A stretch of 64,000 nucleotides of DNA, from contig OY848920.1 in assembly GCA_963693285.1 (NCBI GenBank), forward strand, positions 4,725,135 through 4,789,134. Direction: 5' to 3'. This document shows positions 46,901 through 57,123 of this stretch, piece by piece. The notes beneath the pieces were generated by a model that saw only the letters and a program-made list of their open reading frames with translations, was not told where the DNA came from and searched no databases. The translations under genes were made by a program, and so were the position numbers. The stretch's first letter is position 1. Every line of letters starts with the position of its first letter. This stretch comes from Xestospongia muta. Its lineage: Eukaryota > Porifera > Demospongiae > Haplosclerida > Petrosiidae.

Positions 46901-47275
46901 TGGTACACTAAAGAGAGGCGTGACCGAGAGGAGGCCACCTATATGTTCTTTTTAAGATTTCTCAATGAATGCCAAGGTAGGTAATTATTCAACATAGTAG
47001 TTTGTACATAATGTTCATCAATGGCCACTTTTTTAGAAGGCTCTGTTCCAGTATCTTTGGAGGATGTGCTGGTATTCTTTACAGGCTCTGATAGAAAACC
47101 AGTTACTGGTTATAGTAAAGCACCGAGGCTGTTGTTTTCCAGTGACACAGGTCTAGCTACTTCATCTATTTGTGACTTCTCTCTCTCTCTCCCGGTTGTT
47201 CACTCAAATTATAATGGATTTAAGGACAGTCTGGTATTGTCACTAAAAGGACACATCGGTTTCGGATTAATTTGA
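43978..47275 (+). CDS. HECT-type E3 ubiquitin ligase carried by transposon
   Basis: Eleven exons: 43978-44171, 44340-44796, 44851-44951, 45036-45143, 45327-45518, 45569-45737, 45885-46028, 46072-46248, 46303-46603, 46854-46976, 47037-47275; all phases agree, giving 734 residues. The N-terminus (MADQNMSLFVIKALEEAAHAL) and the block CHTWTHKFICLAD...RLWSAGLREKTI are typical of G2E3-like repeat-borne ligases. A UBZ/C2HC-like finger (CLLCEKQIAMHEMKDHLQVC) lies at about 224-243. A short helix with DDNDEEIQSIIEKSL resembles a ubiquitin-interacting motif. The HECT domain occupies about 408-734: REEGVDIGGLRRKFW at the start, IGMSILQEGHG in the N-lobe, TGSDRKP and the catalytic Cys in SSICD (about residue 701), and the C-tail F..GHIGFGL. 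One intron is only 43 bp. Inferred role: ubiquitin transfer to unknown host or transposition substrates. Confidence 0.82.
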
Positions 47276-47375
47276 AGACTTGATTCAGTCGTATAACAAT
47301 TAATCATTAATCAAAAAAATTGATCTCACTTCATTATATACATATTATGTTGTAATAATGATCACGTGGTGAACA

Positions 47376-47459
47376 ATGGACTGTAGAGCTAGTCTTGCTG
47401 ATCGCTTGATGCGAGTGGTACGAGAGCTGTCGAGGCGACTTGCCTAGGGTGACGACATA
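47376..47459 (+). other. In-frame upstream segment ending in TAG
   Basis: The frame of the integrase gene extends upstream to an ATG at 47376 (MDCRASLADRLMRVVRELS), as expected for the family N-terminus, but a TAG at 47445-47447 separates it from the ATG at 47460. Either translation starts at 47460 or this copy carries a nonsense mutation. Confidence 0.5.
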
Positions 47460-49332
47460 ATGCCTTCATTATACCAATTGGAATTTGTTCACTCTGATGT
47501 TATCTATTTGGAATTGTGTGGGATACAACTTCCAATTCGAGCAACAGAATTGATTGCAGAAGCTCTTTCGACAATAGAAGACTACTGCGAGATTACCCGC
47601 CGCACAATTGAAGTGGCTAATCGCAGTACAACTTGTCCGGGCAGACCGAGATTCGACCTGTCTCGTAGACAACTTGATCACTTGATGGAGCTTGGGTTCA
47701 CGGCAGTAGACATGGCATCCATTCTAGGTGTGTCTCGAAGCACCATCCACAGAAGATTCCAAGAATTTGGAATGAGCATGGGGAGGAAGTATTGTATCAT
47801 ATCAAACGAGCATTTAGATGATATTGTGCGAAGCATTACACATCTGTATCCTGATTGTGGTCAGAAAATGATGCAAGGCCACCTAAAGGAACACGGTATT
47901 GTTGTACAGCAAACAAGGCTAAGAGAATCAATGCGACGAGTTGACCCTTTTGGTACAGAGATGCGATTCAGACTGAATCTTCGTAGACGTCAATACAATG
48001 TGGCATTTCCTAATGAGCTTTGGCACTTGGACGGAAATCATAAACTGATAAGGTTATTCGTATTATTTTATACAATACATATCAATTGTTGTTTAAACAC
48101 TAAATATTAATGTAGGCTAGTATATAGGAGGGATTGTAGCACTGGATGTGTAGAGCTGGGTGGAGTGCAAGGCAGGTCTTATTTTAGCCACTCCTCCTTG
48201 CCTAGTTATGTGTCCTACATATATTTTAATATATTAACTTTTTTGTAATTGCATGTAGGTGGCGTTTTGTAATTCACGGTGGAATTGATGGCTATTCAAG
48301 GCTACCAGTATACCTGAAATGCTCATCAAATAATTGCGCAAACACTGTACTTGGCTATTTCGTTGAAGCTGTTCAAACCTATGGTCTACCACTTAGAATT
48401 CGTACAGATCTAGGAGGAGAAAATGTGGACGTTGCCAAGTATATGTGGTCTCAACCTGACAGAGGTCCAGACAAAAATAGTGTTATTATGGGACGAAGTG
48501 TACACAATCAGCGAATTGAGCGTCTCTGGCGCGATGTCTTTCAGGGATGCACTTGTTTATTCTACAGACTTTTTTATTATCTCGAAGATGTAGAAGTTCT
48601 TGACCCTTGCAACGAGCTTCATCTATTTGCTCTTCATTTTGTGTACTTACCCAGGATACAGAGGAGTTTGGATCACTTTCGCAATGCTTACATAAACCAT
48701 CCTTTAAGTTCTTGTCACAATCAATCACCAGCACAGCTGTATTATGTAGGCTTTGAAAACAATATTGAGCATAACCGAAGGGTTGCAGATCAAGTTTACC
48801 AGGTATTTACTCCTGTTAATCATGTTTGTATTTGCATGTTAAAACAGTCAACACGGGTGTGTGCACATGAATGTTGTAGGTATGTTGCTGAATGTTAAAA
48901 GAGAGCAGATTTGCACTGTATATTGGTTCTCATTTACAAAAGTTCAGTAATGTACTAGATTTATGTAAGGGCATAACTTATTAGTGGTGACTTGGCCTGT
49001 GGTTATTGATTTGAGTACTTTCACATCAATCACACATGCATTGAAATAGCACAATACATGTTTATAAATTGCATGCAGTTATACGTCTTTTTCTCATACA
49101 GCTGTCTACTAGTATGTATGGGGTGGATTTAGATGCTCCACCATCAATTACACCTGATTCAATCGTCACTGTTCCCAATGTACAGGTGGATAATGAAGAA
49201 ACATATTTGACTGCACTTCAACATATCGATCCACTCTCTCCTGACCATGATGATGATTATGGCATTAATTGTTATATGACAGTTATAGAGAGCCTAAATG
49301 GCATAGTTACCGAAATAAACAATGACCATTAA
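47460..49332 (+). CDS. HTH-DDE integrase (rve fold) of the TIR element
   Basis: Exons 47460-48052, 48259-48802 and 49102-49332 join in phase 2 and 0 to give 455 residues. A helix-turn-helix lies at about 80-104 ([20 protein letters not shown]), followed by a basic linker. The catalytic core has Asp191 in [10 protein letters not shown], Asp248 in RTDLGGEN and Glu285 in HNQRIERLW; 36 residues separate the last two, close to the DD35E spacing of retroviral-type integrases. The conserved [18 protein letters not shown] and [13 protein letters not shown] stretches follow the core. The C-terminal exon is acidic. It is the likely transposase of the 6.36-kb element, downstream of and co-oriented with the HECT gene, 184 bp apart. 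All three catalytic residues are present. Confidence 0.82.
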
Positions 49333-49655
49333 TTTAGTAACCCTGTGTTTAATAATATAGTTATTGTGAAAAGAAAAAGAAGCTCTATACTGCATATGCC
49401 ATGCCTAAATGGACATGTCTATATTATATATGTATATAATTGTATACAATTATCTGGCCAGCAATAACTTGAAATAAATGAAGTTCAATTGATTACAGTA
49501 GTGAGAGAGAGAGAGTTGAAAAGGCACAGTAGAAATGAATGATTTATTATATGGATAAATCAAATTCAGATACTGTATGTGTTAGTATACTCCACTTGTT
49601 ATCACTATATAAATATGCATTGTGTACATACACTGTTTACATGTACACAAGTTAT

Positions 49656-49904
49656 GGCTCTTAGTTTTATGTCAAAAAACATGCATCTTAATGTCCATAT
49701 ATGAAAAAAATATTGTGTTATTATGCAAGTATAAATGCATCTTGATGTTCATATATGATAAATATGGGCATGCTGGCATCCATGTTGTGCTTAAAAGAGA
49801 TATGTTGGCATTCCTGTTATGAATAAATATAGGCATGTTGGACTGAATAATTGAATAAATATAGGCATGTTGGACTTAATAATTTTGACACAGATCACAC
49901 CCCA
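49656..49904 (-). repeat. Right terminal inverted repeat
   Basis: About 249 bases, complementary to the left end with only a handful of mismatches and one indel. Includes the doubled AGGCATGTTGGAC unit near the tip. Confidence 0.85.
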
Positions 49905-49906
49905 TA

Positions 49907-50292
49907 GATAACTGTTACAGGTTGTTGTACAAATGTAACCTCTAATGTGATCATTTATGAAAATTATAATATCATCTATTGACACTCATTACTTACATAT
50001 ATATATATATCATGTATCACTCCATATTACAAGGTAAATGTCATGAACTTCTACACGTACTATTTTTTTGTCTTTTATAGTTACACAGTCATAGTTATGA
50101 TACACTTGACAACTCTAATGTAGGTTATTCAATGTATCATAGCTGTTAATTTCATCTCTTATATACTTCTGCTTAAGGCTGAAATTTGCTGTTGAACTAA
50201 ATGGAACTCAGCATTGTTTTATAATTATTGATTATTGAATGTGTACATAAACTCATTTTTTTTCAATAAACTTTGTTTCATTGAAATATATG
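49907..50292. other. Spacer between two transposons
   Basis: About 385 bases of AT-rich DNA, which should be the continuation of element A after the insertion. No transposase sequence is recognisable. Confidence 0.4.
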
Positions 50293-50639
50293 CACTGTAA
50301 AAAAGGAAAGTGTGTTCATCACACCTAATTGGGTGTGCTACAGTTGTCCCAATATACACAGTTCATATAGTGTGCACAACACACTGTATTTACACTTTGT
50401 GAAATGTGTTTAGCCCACTTTAAAAAATTGTGTTCAGCACAGTTCATGAAGTATGTTGATGTTACACCTGCTATGCTAGCACACTAAATTGAAAATCAAA
50501 ATGAAAAACTTGATTACAAAGATCAATGAAAGACTTGATTACAAAAGATCAATTACATAAACTAGAGTACAAATGTTTCACAGAGGAAGATGCTTTACCA
50601 ATTGGATAATTTAAGACAATAACCTCCAAAAATGAATAA

Positions 50640-51402
50640 TAATTTTTATATTCAGGTGGATAACAAATGTTATACACAAAAAAGCAGCCATCAAAGTAAT
50701 TGGAATGTCAGCAGTCTTAACCTCAAAAAGAACTCTACAGTCGGTCACCAAAAATACTTGAGAGAAGTCTTCCGGATGTCCAATCAGTATAATGTAAGAC
50801 TGAGGAAATTTGTTTTCATCAGCAATTCGTTCGATATTAGCGGCTCCCTAAGAGAAACAGAACTCGTTAATAATACTCCAGGTTAATATAACTTACTTTA
50901 GTAAAGTACAAAACTTTGTCTGCATTAGGAGTAGATCTAACATCTGGTAACATATACACTAATAGCATCAAAGCTATCACAGTGTTATCTGAAAACAAAG
51001 CAATAAAATTTTGTGTTATAGCTTTTTTAGTCATAGTGGTAAAGACTTTCTTGAGGCAGCTGTTGCTCTCAGATTCCAACTTAGCTGGAACTTAGATGAA
51101 AACTTTTCAGACACAACTTCTTAAAGATTTACAATCCCCACATATCTACTTAGATCACAAACTAACTGTTCAAGAAAATAAAACAACATAACATCATGAT
51201 ATATACCTAGAAGGATGTCTGTAAAAATGGATATTTCTCCAAAATTAGATAAATAGAACAAGGATTTTCATGAATATCATCCCATCTCATAGCAAAGGAC
51301 ACATCCATCAAGTTATTTACCACTGTCATGTTAAAATTCAACTTCTTCAACTCAAGATGTAGCGCATTGTTGTGACGATCAAAAGAAGGTTTGTCTTCAC
51401 CT
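50640..51402 (-). pseudogene. Decayed partner protein of element B
   Basis: Minus-strand pieces: 51402-51200 (PGEDKPSFDRHNNALHLELK, MRWDDIHENP, ILEKYPFLQTSF then stop), 51079-50897 (helical, CLKKVFTTMTKKAI) and 50840-50650 (QSYIILIGHPEDFSQVFLVT then a frameshift before the YNICYPPEY region). They correspond to the middle and end of the SAM-domain partner at 40651-43097. The SAM head is missing. Confidence 0.55.
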
Positions 51403-51403
51403 G

Positions 51404-53640
51404 GTGGAATATGACGTATCGATAAAGGGCAAGTTACTTCTAGAACCAGTACCAGTCAAAGCTGGACAAACACTAAAAACTGTAAGAAGAAATGGGAAAA
51501 GATGTCTAAAAATTGACTGGGATTACAGTTATTATGTATTATGTATGTTATATTATGTCACTAAAGGCATTTCTTTCAAGGAAGTCAATTTTTGAAGAGG
51601 TAAGTTTATAATAATGATTCATTATAAGTAAATTTGCATGTTTAAAAGGTTATGGCTGGACACAAGCTTACTGATGGATTATACAGTGACTACTGTCATT
51701 GTCTGAACTGTAAGACACATCCACTCTTCAGCATGGATCATACAGCACTGCAAATATCTCTTTACTTTGATGAATAGGAGATATGTAATCCCTTGGACTC
51801 CAGATCAAAAACACACAAACTAGGTTAGTTGTACAAGAATACTCTGATTTTCTAGGTCTATTTTACTACATTCTACATAACATCTCCCCCAAAAACCATG
51901 CATCACTTGACAGTATTCAACTTCTTACTGTTACACGATCAAAGGTTCCTGGAGAACATGGAGTTAATCACATATTGGAACCTATAATGAAAGATGTCAG
52001 AACTGGTAATGGAAATGGAAATGGTAATGCTGCTTGTCTTCAATTTAATAGTTTTAGTAGTTTCGACAGGATGGATTATGCATTTTGATTGAGGGTAATG
52101 AACATGTTTTCAAAGGAACAGCACCAGGCGATAATCTTGCCAGGCAGTATTTAGGAGGATACAAAGCACTTAATGGACCATTTCATAAATGCCAACATTG
52201 CTTAGTGACTACAGAAGACATGTCTATAAAGGTATAAAGGTATTCATAAATAATGTTACTATGAATTGCTTTTTATAGTTTTATGCTGAGGACTTTGAAC
52301 CTTGTACTTATAAGCTCATTGTCACCATATTTCAATGTTAAATGGACCTTTACATGAGTATAACTCCACAACATATGGACTTCAATGTGATTCTCTTCTT
52401 AACAAGTCCAAGTATTTTCATGTGGCTAATGGTTTGGTACCAGATATCATGCATGATGTCTTAGAAGGAAGTCTGGCCTATGAAATTAAGGAACTTATTA
52501 GATATGCACACTCAAAGGGACTCTTTACTCTTAATGACCTCAATGAAGCCATTAGCAGGTTTTCTTATGGATTTTCAGACTCAAGAAACAAACCCTGCCC
52601 TTTTAATATTAGTTTGCTATAACATCAAGTGATCATGGGTTACGACAAAGTGGTCAGTGATCTATATTAAGGTTCCTTAATAATTATATATTTTATAGCT
52701 ACACAGGTGTGTTGTCTTGCTAGATTATTACCATTGATGGTAGGAGAAAAAATTGAAGAGGGAAACAGACACTGGGAAAATTTCCTATTACATCTGTCTA
52801 TTGTTGACTACACATTTGTGCCAGTGATATCAGATGGTATAGTGGCATACATCAGAGAAATGATTCATGATCATCACTTGGCTTTCAAGGAGCTTTATCC
52901 ATCATGCCCAATTAATCCCAAGATGCACTATATGGTACACTATTCACAATGGATGTTTCAGTAAGTACTTACTATTACCTTATGGCACATTATACTCTGA
53001 TTAGGTTTGGTCCCTTAGTTCATTTTTGGGTAATGCAGTTCAAAGGAAAACATAACTTTTTCAAAGATATTGCACACCGTCTGAAGTGATATCGTAATGT
53101 AGAAAAAAGTATGGCTGAGAGACATCAGTTGTACTCATCATACATGAGTATGTCAGCGCTGGATAAGAAAACTTTAACAGGAGTTGGTAAGTGAATGGTA
53201 ACTAGTAAATGTGTTATATATTGCTTATACAGTCTTGAAAGTACAAGTCAGTAATGTTCCATTTAAAGATGAACTTCAATTACAATTTTCTTCATTAAAT
53301 GATAATAGCACAGTTGACATGTAAGTGATGTGTATCTTATGGTTATATCACATGACTGGCTTTCATTAGGTTATCTTGGGTTACTGTCAACGGTATAATG
53401 TACAAGCCAGGTGAAATTGTTGTGTTAAAAGTAGACCTACTTCCACAATTTGGATTAATTATTAATGTAATTGCCATGGATGTTTTTAACTTTTATTTAG
53501 TTTGTGAAGTTCTTATTACACATTTCTTTAATTCTCACCTTCATTCATGCCAAGTTTCTAGAGATGATCATCCAGACTTTATAACAAGCAAAGTTACCAA
53601 TATTGCTGTTTATCATTATCTTTCATACTATAAAAATTAG
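51404..53640 (+). pseudogene. EnSpm-like transposase body, decayed
   Basis: Fragments in order: 51404-51600 (YDVSIKGKLLLEPV, GQTLKTVRRNGKRCLK), 51640-51830 (YSDYCHCLNCKTHPLF, with a stop before EICNPLDSRSKTHKL), 51850-52230 (APGDNLARQYLGGYKALN, CQHCLVTTEDM), 52335-52622 (the family signature GLVPDIMHDVLEGSLAYEIK), 52707-52964 (CCLARLLPLMVGEKIEEGN, SCPINPKMHYMVHY) and 53010-53640 (FWVMQFKGKHNFFKD, then a stop, then MAERHQLYSSY). Several in-frame stops and lost frames make it non-functional. The C2H2 head is absent. Confidence 0.65.
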
Positions 53641-53685
53641 GATATGAAGAACTTGTATACAAGTTCTTCATATCCTAATTTTTAT
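53630..53685. repeat. Perfect 56-bp palindrome
   Basis: Two 28-base arms meet with no loop; the centre is TTGTA/TACAA and one arm contains GGATATGAAGAAC. It spans the last codons and stop of the transposase frame. Confidence 0.9.
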
Positions 53686-54116
53686 TTTGTACCATTAAAG
53701 TATTATATTGTTGATCAGTAACAATTGACTCATAAGGTGTGAAAGTCACACCAATTATTACATCAGTGTGTCGTGAACACCAAAACACTAGCACACCTTA
53801 GGTGTGTAAAGAAGTAGGTGTGCGTAACACACTCCATTTTTTACAGTGTGATGACCTTTATCTAATGTACACAAAGTTTACAAAGAATTTAATGTCAAGT
53901 GTACATTGCTTTGTAAATGGATTGTCCAAATTAGTTCATCTACTGTAATCTACAAGTAATGGAAACAAGTGCACAAGTAATGGAAATCAAGGATAACATG
54001 TGATGTTTTGACGTCATCTTATACATATGTAACAAACATATAGATGTAAAGACTGAAGAAGAAAGAAGTAAGATCATTGTAAAGAGGACAGTCATTTGAT
54101 AGCAAGGATTTGAAAA

Positions 54117-55373
54117 ATGTCTAAATTTTCGATTTTTGCAAGTCTCTTCATCCTATTTGAGTTATAGGTCATTAACACAACAGCTAATGAAACCAGCTAT
54201 AACGTTTTTGTTGATGTTAATGTTTATTATCCAGCATTTCAATGTGGTTATCATTTACCACAATCTCTAAACATGCTATTTCAGTCCTTATCTCTTCCCA
54301 TTGTTGACAAATGTATTGGAGTTGAGTATATTAACAATGGTCTTACATTCTATCAATCACAACAATGTGTCAAGATAATTGACAAAGATCAATATAACAT
54401 TAAAGCGGAACAAGAACTGCAGGAAACGCTTGAACAGATTTCTAAGTTTATAAGCATTTTTAATGGTGCATTTTCCAACTGCACTCAGGTCTTCAAACAA
54501 AACAGTTCAGCTCTGTCTGGGCACTACACAATACAAGCTCCTAATGGTTCCTTAATATCTGTCTACTGTGATGACAATGCTTTTGACAACTGCTCTCAAG
54601 TCTCCAAAGAAAACAGTTCAGCTCCCTCTGGGTACTACATGATAAGAGCTCCAAATGGTTCACTTATATCAGTCTATTGTGATATGGAGGGTAGTAACTG
54701 TGATGGTAAGGGAAGCTGGATGAGAGTGGGCTATCTCAACATGAGTGAACCTAATGCTTTGTGTTCTCATGGACTATATACTTATAAGTTTAGTAGCATA
54801 GATCATCCTTTATGTGACCTATTTAACAGAAGTAGTGGTGGATGTAATAGCACGTTCTTTAGCACTCATGGTATTTCTTATCAACATATTTGTGGACAAG
54901 TCAGAGGATATCAGTATAGAATTGCAGATGGCATTTATCCTAATGATGATAATTCCAATGACAGTATTGATGGATATTATGTTGACGGTGTCTCAATAAC
55001 TCATGGTAGTAATCCTCGGAAACACATCTGGACTTACATTTGTGGTCAATTTGAACAGCGTACTAATTATCAAAACTGTCCCTGTAACAATGGCTTTGAA
55101 GCTACTTTACCTTCATACGTGGGTAATGAATATTACTGTGAATCAGCAGGACCAAAAAATGGCTGGCCTAATGATGTTTTTACTGATATATTATGGGATG
55201 GACAAAATTGTCCTGGTATTGAGGCGACTTGTTGTACTTCACTCAAAATACCTTGGTTCTTGAAGACACTAACTAATTTGATTACTGATAACATTGAAGT
55301 GAGATTGTGTACCAGTCAGGGTTATCCTGATGAAGCCACTCCAATAGATATCATTGAGTTATTTGTTCGCTAA
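54117..55373 (+). CDS. Fibrinogen-like secreted protein
   Basis: A continuous frame runs from 54168 to 55373. Upstream in the same frame is ATG at 54117 with a 16-residue hydrophobic leader (MSKFSIFASLFILFEL), then TAG at 54165-54167. Either the TAG interrupts the gene, or GAGTTATAG is a splice acceptor and the true leader exon lies upstream; an internal ATG at 54273 is the first Met after the stop. The mature part has NxS/T glycosylation sites, then two copies of a fibrinogen-type start (SGHYTIQAPNGSLISVYCD and SGYYMIRAPNGSLISVYCD), followed by a Cys-rich body with GRGYQYR-like RGYQYRI, YYVDGVSITHG, RKHIWTY and a terminal CC..LKIPWF...IELFVR. This family is common in cnidarians and sponges; function unknown, probably an extracellular recognition or matrix protein. 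Confidence 0.72.
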
Positions 55374-56019
55374 ACAAATATAGTAGTTGATTTAGAGCAA
55401 AGTTTATAATATCAGAATGTTTTAGTATATGATATAACTGTTGCTGCTTTTTTGTATTCATCTAAAATTGATGTACAACAATATCATTATACTGTATTAA
55501 TATTTTTAGTTGTGCAAACAATAAAGAATATCCATTAGACATTATAAAAGTATGCAGTAACACATTATTATTGACTTTTTTATGTGAGTTAATAAATAAT
55601 GTTTTCTTTTTAGTATAACTTATATTAATAGTTGAAATTCTACCTAAACACACTGTTGTGTAATGCTAATTTAAACCATAATTAATGGCATGTCTCTCAC
55701 AACATTTCTACTACATGTCTTTTTTACTATGAGCTAGCTCATTTTGTCTGATAAATATGTGATTTATCTTGTGAAAGTCAGATTGTACCAATAAATATGA
55801 ATTATTAACCCTAATGAAGAATAATATAATGATAGTTTGCATTATATTACTCTTAAAAGAAATGGGTGTTTAAACCTATTTATAAGCATCATAAATGAAG
55901 AAGGACCCAGTTAGTATCTTATTTTCTCTAACATTATAAGTTATTAACAGTTGAAACCATTATCTACATAAAATGTTAATTCCATAGGAAAACAGTAATG
56001 AAAATATTATAAAACAATA
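55374..56019. other. 3' flank of fibrinogen-like gene
   Basis: AT-rich, with AATAAA at several places (for example 55521). No gene seen. Confidence 0.4.
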
Positions 56020-56130
56020 CAATGTCCTAATGGTTCTCGAATATCAATCTACTGTGATATGGAGGTTAGTAACCTGTAAAAAAGGTTGGATGAAAGTTGG
56101 CTACCTCACTATGAGTGAACTACTACTTGT
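56020..56130 (+). pseudogene. Fragment of a second fibrinogen-like gene
   Basis: Reads NGSRISIYCDMEVSN, then a frameshift/stop, then KKGWMKVGYLTMSEL, matching residues of the gene just upstream (NGSLISVYCDMEGSN, GSWMRVGYLNMSE). Only about 110 bases survive. Confidence 0.6.
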
Positions 56131-56502
56131 CTAAGTGATCTACTATGACAATAGTAATGAAAGTAATATAATGTTTACTTTCAGTTTACATCAATAAATT
56201 AACTAATTATGGTAATTAATTATTATGATTACTTATATTTAAAAGTAGTTGCCTCACAACATTTGCTGACTCTCTAATCTTCACAGATCCAGTTTAATTG
56301 TGTCATTAGTAACTTTAAAATAAATATAATGTTTATTGCATGGTATACTTGTACTTTGGGTCATGTGTCAGGTTGTCTTGCTCACTCATAGACAAGAATG
56401 TCAGATATAACATACCTCCAATACAAGTTGATTCTGGTACTATAGACAAATACTGTGTTGTGATCGGTATGGTAAGAAAAGACACATCAAAATAATGACT
56501 GG

Positions 56503-56729
56503 TGTGGGATATATACTGTATAAATATTCATTTTGAGTAATTATTCCTGTTAGGCCTTTTTTACTTAATTTCCGGTGAAACCTTATGTATATATATATAT
56601 ATATATATAGTGCTGTAAAACCTTTTCAGTTTAGTTCGTTATAGTTCCGTTATAGTGCTGTTAGCTCAAGTAGTTCTGTTATCAAAAAGTTCTGTCAAAG
56701 GTTGTTTCGTCGCGTGCTCGGCTACAACA
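56503..56729 (+). repeat. 5' LTR of Gypsy copy 2
   Basis: 227 bases. Contains a pure (AT)n stretch (56591-56610) where copy 1 has TATGTATGTATATAT, and only one or two AGTTCGTTAT units. Confidence 0.8.
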
Positions 56730-57123
56730 TTGCCGATGAGGGTAGTGTCATGTCAGTTCACGGAAAAATTTCTTAATTCATCCTAAAGCCAAGAAACGTG
56801 GTCGTCCTATACTGAAAGATTAGGATACTACGTCATAGCAAATGATGTTCAGGATCCAGCTAAGAAGAAAGTTATTTTACTTACAGTGTGCGGTCCGTCG
56901 ACCTTCCAGTTACTCAAGAACTTGCTACAACCCAATATGCCAGAGAGTAAATCTTACACTGACCTCGTAGACCTGCTTAGTAATCACTTCAACCCTACTC
57001 CTACAGTTATTATGCAACGCTTCAAATTCAACACTAGGATAAAAAAGATAATGAATCAGTAGCTACATACGTGACAGAACTTAAACGTTTAGGTGAACAC
57101 AGCGAATCGAATTCGGTGATAAA

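Larger units (their letters stand above)
43547..49904 (+). mobile_element. 6.36-kb TIR element encoding a HECT ligase and a DDE integrase
   Basis: Both ends carry long, nearly identical inverted repeats beginning TGGGGTGTGATCTGTGTCAA: left about 43547-43816, right about 49656-49904. TA flanks both sides and may be the target duplication. Inside are two complete-looking plus-strand genes, a multi-exon HECT-type E3 ligase and an HTH-DDE (rve-fold) integrase. It is inserted in the C2H2 head of element A. The near identity of the ends and the open frames suggest recent activity. I know of the two protein types as frequent neighbours in fish and invertebrate repeats but cannot name an established superfamily with this gene pair. 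Confidence 0.8.
50293..53848 (+). mobile_element. EnSpm/CACTA-like element B, 3.56 kb
   Basis: Left end CACTGTAAAAAAGGAAAGTG, right end (complement) CACTGTAAAAAATGGAGTGT, flanked by TG on each side as a 2-bp target duplication. Both ends contain further AGTGTGTT and CACACCTA subterminal motifs in opposing orientation. Inside are a decayed partner gene (minus) and a decayed transposase (plus). Confidence 0.75.

Noticed and set aside
40016..50292. A right-hand terminus for EnSpm-like element A
   Set aside because: I searched by eye for TTTTTTGCAGTG or close variants and found none, so the element is reported as incomplete.
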